Assembly (NCBI GenBank): GCA_037355855.1
Contig: CM074761.1
Span: forward strand, 4,049,346 to 4,113,345
DNA: 64,000 bases
Origin: Pseudo-nitzschia pungens
Lineage: Eukaryota; Bacillariophyta; Bacillariophyceae; Bacillariales; Bacillariaceae
Direction of reading: 5' to 3'
The notes under the pieces are model-generated. The model worked only from the letters and a program-made list of their open reading frames with translations. It made no database searches and was not told the DNA's origin. The translations under genes were made by a program, and so were the position numbers. Position 1 is the stretch's first letter, and each line of letters starts with the position of its first letter. Below are positions 49,678 through 61,817 of this stretch, one piece after another.

Positions 49678-50904
49678 GGCGGAAACGAACACGCTCCTCC
49701 GAACGTCGTCGACGTATGTTATTGACCCATAAAACGAAGACCGGAGATGATACTTGACACTGTCCCGATTGACTCGCTCTTTGATTGAATTACCGGTATG
49801 CACCGGCACAAGGGCTCCGGTCGTTCTGCTTGCTGGGGCGAATCCTTGTGTTTTGCGACTTCTGGGGGGAAGGTTAAGATAGCGCCGTCTCTCTGTTGCG
49901 TAAAAGTACCGGTATTTTGATCAATGTTCTACGTACGAACGGTAAGGACTTACCAATCCTCCTACAACTGGTGACCCTGCCGAAGACCAATGGTAGATGT
50001 TCACTAGCTACTACTTCGTACTACTTTATCCAGATTTATCCAGATAGCTTCTACACAACAAATAATAAAGTGGAAGGTTGGTTTCATCTGGCATTAGACT
50101 TCTAGTTATAACACAGATGAAACTGTGGTTTCTTCTTCCTTCTTGTTCATCGTCCCTCAGTTCCATACATGTGTAAAGGGTGTCTATCTTGCATATGCAC
50201 CCGAAGGTATACCGTATGAGGAACAGTGCTGGCGCATAGTGGACAGAAATGCATGGCAGATCCCTCCAAGTAACATGAGGAGGCCGAACACATCTTTGGT
50301 AGAGAAAGTGCAAAGAAGAAGAAGTTTCAACATGATTGAAGCAAGGTTCTTGCAAGTTTTGCTGCAGTAAATCAATCTCTGGGTTCAACATTATATCTGT
50401 TCAATGTGTTGATGAAAGCTATTGTTGTTGTTGTTGGTGGTGGTGGTGTTGGCAGGCTCATCCCTTGCGAAATAGTACTTGTACAATACGACAGAATACA
50501 ATACGACATAGTGTCCCTTTTGCTTCTGTCATTGCAAACCTATACAATCAACACAGAGAGTTAATTCACTAGTCATGCGGGATTTCTGTACCAATTATCT
50601 GAGTTGTTGTTCGTCGCAAGATTGATTGTTCATTTTGATTGATTGATTTGATTCGATACAACATTTCAGGATCTCACAAGATCATCGTCGAATAAAAGAA
50701 TCATTCGCCAACATCGCCCGATGTTATCCGTGAACCTTCATGCATCATCTTTTAGTCACGCGAAGAAACGACGCCTCTTCATTTCGTAGATTACCGCCAC
50801 TACGTGTACTAATTCCGAAGTCGCACATTAAGTTCATTCATCGACACATTCCATTGCTGTGCCGATTGCCAAGGCCCCCGCACTAAAATCTTCAAATTCA
50901 AAAC
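49678..50904. other. Divergent intergenic region, SNAPC3 and hydrolase
   Basis: No gene is recognised. TACCGGTA occurs at 49791 and 49907, the first within the SNAPC3 5' flank. A short GTT/GGT triplet run lies at 50422-50450. Confidence 0.5.
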
Positions 50905-51822
50905 ATGTCAGGCGAAGCTGCAACGGCAGAAGAAGCATCGCATCTCGTTTCGATCCGAGGGACGAACTGTTGCGTACACCACTACAAAGCGAAAGGCAGC
51001 AGCCCGAAAGCCTTGGTTGTGCTTTACCATGGATTTCTGGCTCATGGTGCGTATCCTACCGTGCGCTATGCAGCCGAATTCTTGGCCGAGGCTGGTTACG
51101 GGGTGGTGGCGATCGACTTTCCCGGCCACGGGAAATCAAACGGCCTGCGGGGTTATTTGAAGAGTGCGGACGATCTGATCGAGGACGGTATCGCCATGCT
51201 TCAGCACGCTAAATCCTTGTACAGCGACGCCAAGAATCTTCCGTTGGTGCTCTGTGGTTCGAGCATGGGCGGAGCCATTGCTTTGTTGGTGGCTCACAGG
51301 CTGAATCAGATGCAAGAGAAAGACAAGGATCCCGCGTTCGTTGCGCCGTCGCTGATTCTGATGGCTCCGATGCTGAAATTGAATGTCTCGTCATTGGAAC
51401 ACAGGGCTTTGCAGTGCTTGGCCTATGTGGTACCAACGGCGCGACTGATTCCCTCCAAGGCTACGGACCCCTCGAAACAATATCGCGACGAGAAAAAGCG
51501 AGAAGAAGTCCTGAACGATCCCCAAAACACGCCCCCGGGCACGAAATTGCGCATTGCCTCGGCCCTCACGTGCGTCGACACCGCGCTGAACATCGCGGAG
51601 GCCTTCGACAGCATTGCGAATCCCTATTTGCTGTTGATTGCGGACGAAGACGTGGTCGTCAACAACGAAGGGTCCGAAGTGTTCCATCAAAAGAGCCCTT
51701 CCCAAGACAAAACCAAAAAGAATTACCCAGCACTGCACGGTCTGCTGTGCGAGCCGTCTCCGCTTTGTGATACAATCGAAGGCGACATCTTGGATTGGTT
51801 GGACAAACGCATCGGGAAGTGA
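50905..51822 (+). CDS. Monoacylglycerol-lipase-like alpha/beta hydrolase
   Basis: A single exon of 305 residues. The Ser-hydrolase fold is clear: LVVLYHGFLAHGAYPTVRYA with the oxyanion-hole HG, VVAIDFPGHGKSNGLRGYL (the typical lipase FPGHGxSxG strand-loop), and the nucleophile elbow VLCGSSMGGAIALLVAHR. A catalytic Asp lies in PYLLLIADEDVVV, and a likely His in YPALHGLLCEP. MGL-type enzymes release glycerol and a fatty acid from monoacylglycerol, or act on lysophospholipids. There is no signal peptide or membrane span, so it is probably cytosolic or lipid-droplet associated. The cap domain is short. Confidence 0.92.
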   Translation: MSGEAATAEEASHLVSIRGTNCCVHHYKAKGSSPKALVVLYHGFLAHGAYPTVRYAAEFLAEAGYGVVAIDFPGHGKSNGLRGYLKSADDLIEDGIAMLQHAKSLYSDAKNLPLVLCGSSMGGAIALLVAHRLNQMQEKDKDPAFVAPSLILMAPMLKLNVSSLEHRALQCLAYVVPTARLIPSKATDPSKQYRDEKKREEVLNDPQNTPPGTKLRIASALTCVDTALNIAEAFDSIANPYLLLIADEDVVVNNEGSEVFHQKSPSQDKTKKNYPALHGLLCEPSPLCDTIEGDILDWLDKRIGK

Positions 51823-53503
51823 ATTCCGTAAGGTAGTGCAAAGCTTCTATTTGTATGTAAGGTATTGTAAAGCTTCTTCATTCTATTATTTGTTGAATGA
51901 TACATGCACACGGACAACCACACACACACGCAGACGCACGCACGCAGTCTTCTATTTTGCTGCCCGATGCACTGCATTCAACAGCGGGAATCGCATCTCG
52001 TTCTACCGTAGGCTACTCAATGCTAGTATATGGTATCACGAATCCTACCGGTATCTACTTCATCCCTCGATTTTCTTCCATGTGAAGGTCGCTGTGAAGA
52101 ATGGGAAAGAATTCCGATGCTTCGGAAACTCGAGCGGATTTCAGCCTTCCTCCTTTCGTTGTTCCGTGATTCTTTCTATTTACCTTTGGTTGGGATCGAC
52201 TCTAAGTTGTATTTTCTTTGCGCCGTCCGTGTACTTGTACGTGTACGTGTAGTTAAAACCCTTGCAATCAATGACTTTTGTTTCTCGCCGATCCATTCGC
52301 GCATACCCCCTTCTACGTGCTGGTCAAAATACCTGCGTGATTCACGAAGTTGGTCTCGTTCGAATTAGTATTCCAAACGAACGGTCAACGATCGCGGCAG
52401 AGTGCAAATCAAAAAAGTCGGGTGGGCTGCAAGAACGAAAAGGACGATGAACGAGAACGTGATTTCCTGTTCCAACCAGGCCAAATAATAGATATTATTG
52501 ATGCCATTAGGCTATTGTGAAATATAAGTATCACCGCCCGAGACGGCGTCTCATTGAGGTGGGGAACACTGCACTTTGCACATCGTGAAGCATTCCAGCT
52601 CTTTGACCAATCCACCGGAAGTGTCGGTTTCATTCAGACTTGGTCAGTAGGATCGTAACTTCTTGTTGCAACGTCGGTGTGTTCTTTTTGGTTTTTAGCT
52701 CCAATCCAATCTAAATATAATCCAATCTGAAGTTGTCAATCAAGATGAGACAGCGAAATAATATTATGAATCATAACAATGACCGATGAACTGTATGAAA
52801 TGGATGAGCGAAAGGTAATTGTGTCGAGTGAAGAGTATCTTACCGGTATTGTGACGAGTTCGGGTCGTAATCTTTCATGTGTTTGGATCCCGTTTTGTTT
52901 CTTGTACACAATGACGATACTCCGATATACCATTTTTGTGTTGATGTTAGGATCGGCATGCTTTCCCGGCAATTCAAAATGGTAGGCGAGTCGCAAAAGA
53001 AGGTCGCAAGCCAACGCGCAGCCAACAATTCCCAACGCTTTTTCCGCTTTTTTTACGTGTAGTCATTCACACTCGGTATGTTTTTCAAAAAAGACGACTT
53101 TCGGTCCGATTTGGTGTCCGATTTGGTGCAAACCCATACGGGTAAACCTTAATTACTACGTAGTATGAACCATCCGCAGTTTAGAATGCGAAGTAAGCCG
53201 GTACAGGTCTGTATCGTAATTACCGTAATTACGTACCTCCAAGGATGGTTCGGTAATTAACGCTTCCAACAATCGGTTCCAAGTTGAAAACTAAGATTAA
53301 CTTACCGGTTGGTTTCTCACACTCGAATTGGGGCTTGAACAGAGAGTAACTTACCCGGTTCGATAGGACGTGACGGAATCTATGCACTTCACAAGTAAGA
53401 ATACTAATAGCAATTGTATCCAACACAATTCGATTGGAAGCAGAAGCAGAAACAGAAGCAGAAAACAGAAACAGAGCGAGAGGGAGCAAGCCCAACTCCG
53501 GGA
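51823..53503. other. Intergenic, no gene recognised
   Basis: TACCGGTA occurs at 52046 and 52841, together with an (AC)n-rich stretch at 51905-51945 and various TTAC/GTAA words at 53120-53300. Only short frames are seen. Confidence 0.45.
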
Positions 53504-56500
53504 ATGAGTGGGGCGCGGACAATGGCAACCGCACCATCTCTTTCCCGAAGCAGCTACTACTACGACGACGACGAAGGAAACTACCAAACGTCTTGGGACA
53601 CGCACTATCAGAGACGCGGGCGCAATCGAGAGCGACACGAATACGTGAATTCTTCCTCCGAGGAGGAATTCCATCGGGGCAATGATCGTTACTCCTACCG
53701 ACCGCAACAAAGGCGTTCGCACAGCGCGGATTCACGCCCCCAATACAACACCGGACGCAACAACAGCGCGAACCATCGCTACCGCAACCCTTCGCCGTCG
53801 CAAAACGCCGGTCCGAACCGAGACCGATCCTCGTTTTTTGACCCCTCGTACCCCAACTCCCATTCGCCTTCGGTCCGTGCGTTTTCGGATGCAGGCTATG
53901 GAAATGGAAATGGAAATGGAAATGGCTATCGAAATGGAAATCGCTATGGCAATGGCAGCCATGCGAATTCGGATTCGTTCGGATGCTACGATCTCCCGAG
54001 ATACGGGGGCGTTGTCCACGACGACAGCATATTGTATTCGAGCAGTGATAGGAGGCGTTACGGGGGTTCCGACGCATTTCTGTCGAGACAAGAGCAACCA
54101 CCCTACGACAGCGGTCAACGCATGCATTTTTCGGAAACACAACACTTGGGTGCACACGACACAGCACCACACGCTCAACGCCAGGTTTCCTCGCGCGAAC
54201 GAGAGCAACGATACTATGATTACGCGAAAGACAACCTGATAACATTTGGCGGTTTCGACGCGCAAACCGCGAGCACGGGGCAGAGCCAAGAAGAACTGTT
54301 GCAACGAAAACGACGGGAGCATACGTGGCAGAAGCGCAGGGAAAAGCGGAGAAACAAATCGCATCGAATACTCAATATTCCGACGAATCTCAGGAAATCA
54401 CTGATCGATCACCAGATGCAATCTCAACACAAACACAAGTACAAGCAACAAAAACAGCAGCAGCAGCAGCAGCAGCTCGACTCCGGGCAATATCCATCGC
54501 GGTCGCCGCTATCCAACCAGAATAATGCCGTGACACCGAACTCGATCGATAGAAACGGGCGCGAAGATACAACCAACAATCGAAACGGTGACAATGGCCG
54601 AGAGAAAGGGGTTCGGGCAGCAATGGTAAGGTCTAAAATGTTTTCTTGCGCGCATCGTCTGCGTGCGTTTTCGTGTTCTCTCACTAAGGTCGCTCGTGTG
54701 GTTGTGGATTGTCATTAGGTTCGACGTCAAAAGGAGAAGATGAAACGATTGCAAAGGGCGTCGTGCAACTCGACAACCGCCGAGACGGAAGATGACACCG
54801 ATCGCGGCGAAGATGGATACGGGGGGATGGACGGTGGAAAAGGCATCAACGGTGGCGGGATGAACTCCGAGTTGTACCGGGAGAAAGACAATTTTGACCG
54901 CTTCATGGAAGATCCCGATTTGCTCCCCGCGAACGCGAAAAAGGGTGTGTTGTTCGGTGCACAACGGGACAACATCGACCGAGATTATCTCTCGCTACCA
55001 AAAGTTGCGGACCATTCGCCCCACTCGGAAACGACACCGAAAACCAGACGCAACAACGGACGACCCGCCTATGCCGATTTCACACCCAAATCGGAATACA
55101 CGCCGCGGGAGTCACTGATATGGAACCACCAGGAGACTTCTTCTGCGAAGGACTCATCACCGGCATCGGTCATGGATCTCCAAATGAGGAATGGGGGAGG
55201 CGTCCGATGGAACGAGAAACTCATGCAGGAGGAATACATTTTCAGCCCCCAATCCACAAAACTCAGATTCGATTCCGACCCGGTGCAGCACGGAAGTTCC
55301 TCGCAGAAACCCAAATCCATTCTTCGAAGTCGGTATTCCTCGTCGCGTTCGCAAAAGCTTCGACTCCGAAAGGGATCGCGAAACCCCGCAATCGCTCATT
55401 GCCCGTCGGATGAGGTCGCACCCGCGCAACCCTCCGGAGGCCGGGCGTCGTCGAGCGACCGCGGGATTCGGAATCGTCGGGGCGCGTTTCCGGAGAATCA
55501 TCCATCCGGAACGGACTTTTTCGACGACGGCGGAGGTCCCGCGAGTCCCCGCCGGATGGATTTGTTCGCCGAGGAACCGGGAAAGTTTTCCGAATCGTAC
55601 GTGCATTTTATCGAAGCCGTCGCGGCGGTCGTGATACAAACAAAAATACGCCAATTTCTTGCCAAGATCAAGGTGCAACGGACGCGAAACGGACTCTACG
55701 GTCGGAGAGCGACGGGAACTCGAACGGCCTACACCGTCCGCGATCTAGCGAGGAGAAATCGGCTCGAACAGAAAACGAAAATACAAACGAGAAGAAGCAA
55801 CGCGGCACTCGATTTCTACTCTCTCGCAGCGATTCGGATCCAAGCCGCGTTCCGCGGCTGGTGGGTTCGAGATTGTCTGACAGTAGACAATTATTGCGCC
55901 TCGTTGATTCAAAAGGAGTATCGAGGAATGCGTTGCAGAAATGAGTATCGTCGAAAGCTTTATCACATCGTCCTTGTGCAGTCAGCGTGTAGGCGATGGA
56001 TAGCAATGGATGCGGCTGTCACGAGATTCTACTGCATTGTTCGAATCCAGGCGATCGTGAGAGGTGCGCTAGTGCGAAAACGAATGCGTAACTTTCATTC
56101 GATGGATAGAAATAATGTTTACGACCTGGCTGCGACCATGATTCAAACGCAGTGGAGGAGTTTTGTTTGCGAGATCAATTTCCTGCGAATTTACGAAGAC
56201 ATTCTCGTCGTTCAGAGCGTAGTTCGAAGGTGGCTCGCAATGAGGCGCGTTCGTTCCCTGCAGCAACGAAACTTCAAAAGTCAACGACAAATCGGATCGG
56301 CCTCGCGATTCAAGTCTTCGGCATTGCGATTGAAATCCCGAAAGGATTTTTCGCCTGGATATTCGAACGGTGCCGCATACACAAAACATGCAGCGAACAC
56401 AGACAGAAGATCGCAACCAGTCACCTCGCGATCAGCTTTATTTGGAAAACAAGGGCGACCTACACCTGCAAACGAAAGGAATGTCCCTGAACAACACAAC

Positions 56501-57794
56501 CAATACAACTTATCGACATCGCAACAACCCATTAAAAGGGAAAGTCCAAAATCTGTTGGCACAAGACCAGAATCAATCAACTCGCGATCAGCTTTGTTTG
56601 GAAAACAATGGCGACCTACACCTGCAAACGAAAGGAATGTCCCTGAACAACACAACCAAAGCAAGATATCGACAACGCAACAACCTATTCAACAACCTAT
56701 TCAAAGGGAAAGTCCAAAATCTGTTGGCACAAGACCAGAATCAATCAACTCGGGATCAGCATTATTTGGAAAACAATGGCGACCTACACCTGCAAACGTA
56801 GGAAATGTCCCTGAACGACACAACCAAAACAATATGTCGACAATGAGTGGAACGCAACAACCCCTTGAAAAGGAAAATCCAAAATCTGTTTCAAGTTCTC
56901 GTGGTCAGTTTCATATCAATTCAGTCAAAAATGACGTAGAACCCACCAAAGCCAAGAGCTTCCGAAATGAAACAAATGTATCCGTGTCGCGTTCAAACAT
57001 TGAGAGACGTCGGAAAGAGAAGGAACAAGAGGCTAAAGCTCACCAAGAGGAACAAGACAGGCGTAATGCAGCACAAGCAGCGGAGATGTCAGAACTTCAA
57101 TCCCGACGAAAAGCGATGGCATTGAAGGCCGAAGCACGACAAAAGGAAGAAGCCGCTGCGAAGCAAATGAATAACAGCATGCTACAAACAACACCTTCTG
57201 TTGCGAAACCAATTGAAGAAAAGAGTGCAGATGAGGAATCCCACACCAAAGAGACTGATGCAACGCCAAGAAACCCCAATGGTTCAGCTTATGGGACAAC
57301 CAGAAAAAAGGGTTTCAAATCGACGTGGCTTAATACTGAATCGACGACCGCTACGGAGCCTGCGATTACGACTGCTGTGGGTCGAAAAGATTCCGGATCT
57401 TTTCAATCGGCAGGGGAATCCCTCGTTGCAAACCGTTTGCGAGAACTGAAAAAGTCTCGCAATGTTGCCGCTGTAGAAGACAAACATCATGATTCAGCGC
57501 ATGTGAACAATGAGACAGTCGACGAGATCATGAATGCAAATGTTCGTGGAGAGGAAAAAAACACAACAAGGCCTTCGCAGAAGTTGGACCGTAAATCCTG
57601 TGGACCAAGCTAGTCCGAGTCCCACGGCCAAGACCTCTGCAATCGAGAGCCGCGCTCCGAAACGAAGCGGCAAAAACAATGCATATCATGAACAAATGCG
57701 ATCTCTTCGTAGCGAAACAGAGCAGAAACGCCTCGATGAAATGCATTTTATTTTTCAACAGGCCGGGCTTTTCTTGAGGACGAAGGGCGGATAG
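53504..57794 (+). CDS. Large IQ-motif protein with internal tandem repeats, C-terminal frame break
   Basis: Exons 53504-54625 and 54719 onward join in phase 0 (ATG|GTAAGG; CATTAG|GTT). The first start codon available is the ATG at 53504. The N-terminal third is disordered, with a (GN)n tract (53900-53935), polyQ (54450-54478) and a basic helix. The middle holds seven IQ-like calmodulin-binding motifs, for example AAVVIQTKIRQFLAKI, AAIRIQAAFRGWWVRD, ASLIQKEYRGMRCRNE, RIQAIVRGALVRKRMR and AATMIQTQWRSFVCEI. Three tandem repeats of about 52-56 residues follow (RSALFGKQ-RPTPAN unit, 56426-56910), and then a charged coiled coil (ERRRKEKEQEAKAHQEEQDR). The first frame stops at 57611-57613. A more natural, basic C-terminus (KTQQGLRRSW ... 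HFIFQQAGLFLRTKGG) continues one base out of phase to 57794. An extra A in the seven-A run at 57555-57561 would explain it. The role is probably cytoskeletal or calmodulin-linked. Confidence 0.82.
53900..53935 (+). repeat. GGAAAT hexamer repeat encoding Gly-Asn tract
   Basis: Four GGAAAT units in frame encode GNGNGNGN within the IQ protein. Related units (CGAAATGGAAAT) continue just downstream. Confidence 0.85.
54450..54478 (+). repeat. CAG repeat encoding polyglutamine
   Basis: Eight CAG-type triplets encode a short Gln tract next to a HKHKYKQQKQ stretch in the IQ protein. It is likely length-polymorphic. Confidence 0.85.
56426..56910 (+). repeat. Three tandem coding repeats of 156-168 bp
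   Basis: Units begin at 56426, 56582 and 56750, each opening with a TCG-x-TCAGC-TT-TTTGGAAAACAA-like block and ending with the ESPKSVGTRPESIN-type block. Units 1 and 2 are nearly identical over the first half. Unit 2 carries a four-residue duplication (QQPI twice). Unit 3 is more diverged. All units are in frame. Confidence 0.9.
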
Positions 57795-57863
57795 AGATAT
57801 AATAATATTTCTTATGAAAAGAGTTGCGTCATGGACGACCCGTTGTAATTTCTCTCTTAGACT

Positions 57864-59604
57864 TTATTCTAATGTTTTGGCAAACGCGATCACATCTTCG
57901 ATTTGTTTCAAGACCGAAGCCTTGGCAGTTCCTCCGATAGAACTCTTTCTCTCAACGCTGACCTCATAATCCCAAACCTTGGTGACATCAGCCTCGAATC
58001 TAGAATCAATTGCTTGTAGTTCCTCGAGTGAAAGGGTATCAATGCTCACCTTTTTCTCTTCTGCCAGTCTAACACAGGCACCGCTGAATCATTGTCGATT
58101 GCGTCGAAACATGAGTTAGGAGGCGAGAGTTAGAAATTCCTGTACGAATCACCATTTACTAGCTGAAATTCTGTTCTCACAACGTACCTGATGTGGTGGG
58201 TTTCACGGAATGGGACTCCCTTGCGAACCAAATAATCAGCCAAGTCTGTAGCCAGCATCTCAGGGCTCAATGCTTTGATGAGCATTTCGGGATTGGGCTT
58301 CATGGTCACAATAACGCCAGTCGCAATCGCCAAACAATCCTTCACAGTGTCCACAGCTGCAAACAAAAGTAGCTTATCTTCTTGCAAATCCTTGTTGTAA
58401 GCGCGCGGGAGACCTTTGAGAGTAGCTGTCAGTCCAACTGCTTTTCCAAGAGCAATTCCGGCCTTTCCTCGCAGGAGTTCCAACGCATCGGGATTTTTCT
58501 TTTGCGGCATCAAAGAAGAACCGGTGGCATAAGCATCATCGATGTCAATGCACTTTAGCAGGTTGTTGATAATGACATCCTCAGCGAACTGGCTAATGTG
58601 GGTGAGCATCAATGCATGCCACATAAGGAATTCTACGACGAAGTCACGATCACAGACCGAATCCAGAGAATTGGCCGTGACTCCCTCGAAACCGAGTTCC
58701 TTTGCAAGAAATTCTCTGTCTACTCCGAAAGCGTTCCCAGCTAGAGCACCCGAACCGAGGGGGCATCGATTGGTTCGCGGAATGATTTCCTTCAAGCGTT
58801 CGGCATCTCTGACCAATGGAGTGATGTGGCTCATGAGCCAGTGAGAGAAGCGAATGGGCTGTGCAGGTTGTAAGTGAGTATATCCCGCCATCAGGACGTC
58901 GATATATTCCTTCGAAAAGTTGGCTGCGGCATTCAAGAGGGTGGCCATATCCTTCAGCACGTCTCGTTCTGCTTCGACCGCCCACAGACGAGTATCGGTT
59001 GCGACTTGATCATTTCGAGAGCGACCAGTGTGCAGTTTTCCACCGGTTGGACCGATGATCTCAGTCAAGCGTCGTTCGTTGGCGGTGTGGATATCTGCAA
59101 TGACAGAGAAGAACGGATGCAGAAATGAGAGCATCCCACCCTATCGATAGGAAAACTCAAAAGAAAGTTGCACGAGCGAAATGACGAACCCAAACTGGTG
59201 CATACGTACCTTCATCTCCTGGCTTGATCTCAAATTTTCCTTCCTCCCATTCTTTATGGACCTTTCCCAATCCCTCGATAATTGATTGAACTTCTTCTTC
59301 GGTAATAATTCCCACCTTTCCGATGGCTTTGGCGTATGCTACGGATCCACGAATATCCTGAGCCCACATTCGCTTATCGAACCACAAACTTTCGTTGAAC
59401 TTCTCCATGATAGGATCAGTTCCTCCCTTGAACCTACCCCCGGCTCCAAACAAACCTCCGCGGGCTCCGGTTGCTACACCGCATCCATATGGTTCAGAGA
59501 AAATAGCGGGGCAAGATTTACGTGAGAAACTGTTCGACACAGTCTGCGACGGTTGCGAGAATCAAGGCTTGGGCAGACGTACCTTCTTCCTTCTTCGACG
59601 ACAT
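57864..59604 (-). CDS. ASL: Argininosuccinate lyase
   Basis: Four exons splice in phase: 59583-59604, 59210-59473, 58188-59094 and 57864-58083, giving 470 residues (the family has about 465). The enzyme cleaves argininosuccinate to arginine and fumarate in the urea cycle and arginine synthesis. Motifs are WAQDIRGSVAYAKAIGK, DIHTANERRLTEIIG, GGKLHTGRSRNDQVATD, GYTHLQPAQPIRFSHW and the fumarase/ASL signature GSSLMPQKKNPDALELLRGK, with its mobile Ser loop. The end is SIGGTAKASVLKQIEDV. The first exon is only 22 nt (MSSKKEE plus one base). The N-terminus lacks a signal or mitochondrial presequence, so a cytosolic location is likely. The gene converges with the IQ gene, 70 bp apart. Confidence 0.96.
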
Positions 59605-60305
59605 GGTAACCTTTTGTTATAAAACTGTTGTATGCTATGCTGGCAGAAGGATCAAGAATGAAGCGACAATTCACCAGACAATCTTCGTGCGAACCAAATA
59701 AATATTCGCTTTCCGATGGATGCTTGAAATCGGTTATTACCTTCATCAGGTGGTAATGATAATTATTCTTGTCGTCTCGGGACGTCCCGAAGATTGCGCA
59801 GGTCCATCCGTGAGAACGGTGACAACAATAACCTTACCGCAAAATCCATCATCCCTGCTGGTCTGAAAAGTACGTAATCCGTACCGGTATGTATTTGGCG
59901 CGATACTTGTTTTAATATCCATAATACGAACATATATCGTATTATTCAGGGGTCATGAAAATATCTTAGTTCTCGACCCCTATTTTCAATTTGTTGATGA
60001 TCACGAAGTATTTATTACGGGTAAGCTTCGTACGGATACGTACTACACTATCATTACAGGTGCCAGGTAAGGTGCACCATCGGCATCCGAAAATTCACAA
60101 AAACTGTATTTTCACACGGGAACGTTTCCCTAAATTTTCTTGCCGATGATTCCGAGTGCCGGTAAATGGAAGAGGGCAAATTAAGGTTACTATTGATCCA
60201 TTCACAGATCCCTCGTTCCCTACCGCAACTTACTCCTGCTTCGCGCTCCGTCCTCGTCGTACGAGTAAGGAGTTAGGCACAAACCCGTAAGTTGTCCAAT
60301 TTGAT
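59605..60305. other. Divergent intergenic region, ASL and carrier
   Basis: No gene is recognised. The region holds TACCGGTA at 59882, TAAGGTTAC at about 60183, and a stretch of ACGTAC-type words. Confidence 0.5.
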
Positions 60306-61595
60306 ATGCTGAGCAACTCTCGTTTCAGATGGGTGCAATTTCAAAAGCCAGTCGTCATCATTGCCTTGATTTTGGAATTGTTGGGACCGAGTTCAAGTTT
60401 CTATTTCGATGCCACAAGATGCCAACGGTGTCAAAGGAATGGTTCTGTCGGAGAGAAACATGGTCATGACCATGACCATGACCATGATCATGATCATGAC
60501 CATGATATGAATTCGGTTGGATTGAAAATTGAAACGATAGAAAGCTCCAGCGTGTTCGATGCAAAAGAGACACAAAATGCACCGCTTGAAAAAATGCCGC
60601 CGCACGCACCGTCGATTTCGATTCCGATGCTGGTTCTCCCCCTCCTTTTCATCTTTCCGTATTCTTCTTCGGCGATGGGAAATCTGCTTGCCGATTCTCA
60701 AATGAACGCCCTCGGGAGTGGCCCAGATCCACGATATTTTCTTGCTGGTGGTCTCTGTGCATCGATTTCCCATGGAATCACAACGCCCATAGATGTCGTC
60801 AAAACGCGGATCCAGTCGGACCCAGAAAAGTATGACGGCCTTGGTGTTGTGGAATCATCCAAACTTGTTCTCCGGGATGACGGTTACGAAGCATTGCTCA
60901 AGGGGTTAGGACCCACCGTGATCGGTTACGGCTTGGAGGGTGCCGCAAAATTTGGCCTCTACGAAAGCTTGAAACCCATCATTTACGGTTTGCTGAATCT
61001 CGAAAGTCCAAATATTGCATACATTATTGCGAGTGCTTTGGCGGGTGGAGTTGCGTCGATAATTCTCTGTCCGATGGAACGGACAAGGATTCGGTTGGTA
61101 ACGGACCCCGATTTCTCCAAATACAATCTTCTGACAGGAGTCCCTCGTCTCGTAGAAGAGTCGGGTGTAGTAAGCTTGTTCTATGGATTGCCTGCCATGC
61201 TTTCGAAGCAGTGTCCGTACACTCTCGGAAAGCAAGTGACGTACGATGAAATTTGTCAGGCTCTGTATTCGGTTGTACCAGATGTGAACGACTCGTCAAC
61301 AAAAGTAGAGGTCTCGTTTGTGGCTGCGTGTTGTGCATCCGTGATTGCGTGCATTCTTTCACAGCCCGGAGATGTCCTCTTGACAGAAACTTACAAGAAC
61401 AAAAGTGGTTCATCCGTTTCGAGGAGTTTTCTAGATGTCGGAAGAAAAATCTACAACGAGCGTGGTGGAGTCGGTGGCTTTTATTCGGGAATTGTTGCAC
61501 GATTGATTCAAGTTGGAGGAATCATCACTTCCCAACTATTACTGTACGACTTCATCAAGCAGAGTCTCGGACTTCCTGCAACTGGATCTTCATAG
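60306..61595 (+). CDS. Mitochondrial-carrier-family (phosphate-carrier-like) protein with plastid-like presequence and His-Asp repeat
   Basis: A single exon of 429 residues. The carrier core has three repeats, with Px[DE]xxKxRxQ-type signatures TTPIDVVKTRIQSD and LCPMERTRIRLVTDPDF, the weaker third QPGDVLLTETY, and the SLC25A3-like block PTVIGYGLEGAAKFGLYE. PiC-type carriers import phosphate with protons. The N-terminal 100 residues are unusual: a signal peptide (PVVIIALILELLGPSSSFYF) with an S-S-F site resembling the diatom plastid motif, then a (His-Asp)7 tract (KHGHDHDHDHDHDHDHDHDM), then a second hydrophobic span (ISIPMLVLPLLFIFPYSSSA). Plain mitochondrial carriers lack these, so a plastid-envelope location is plausible (inference). 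The HD tract could bind metal ions. Confidence 0.88.
   Translation: MLSNSRFRWVQFQKPVVIIALILELLGPSSSFYFDATRCQRCQRNGSVGEKHGHDHDHDHDHDHDHDMNSVGLKIETIESSSVFDAKETQNAPLEKMPPHAPSISIPMLVLPLLFIFPYSSSAMGNLLADSQMNALGSGPDPRYFLAGGLCASISHGITTPIDVVKTRIQSDPEKYDGLGVVESSKLVLRDDGYEALLKGLGPTVIGYGLEGAAKFGLYESLKPIIYGLLNLESPNIAYIIASALAGGVASIILCPMERTRIRLVTDPDFSKYNLLTGVPRLVEESGVVSLFYGLPAMLSKQCPYTLGKQVTYDEICQALYSVVPDVNDSSTKVEVSFVAACCASVIACILSQPGDVLLTETYKNKSGSSVSRSFLDVGRKIYNERGGVGGFYSGIVARLIQVGGIITSQLLLYDFIKQSLGLPATGSS
60459..60510 (+). repeat. CATGAC/CATGAT hexamer repeat encoding (HD)n
   Basis: Seven to eight in-frame CATGAC/CATGAT units encode alternating His-Asp in the carrier protein's N-terminal extension. Confidence 0.9.
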
Positions 61596-61817
61596 ACCAG
61601 GACGCTATCGCTTCCTTCCAGACTGAGAGCTTCTAACGATAGTGTCGTTCACTTGCGTCACGATAGTTCACAGAGTCATTGCGTTGTTTGTTTTTAATTT
61701 ATCATCCGAAAGTGAGATCGCTGCAAATGCTTCGCTTCCTTCCGTCATGTATAGTGCACGATTCCGATCGACCTGCGTGGTTGAGCAAATTGAATTCTTC
61801 CCTCGAAAGGATGTGCA

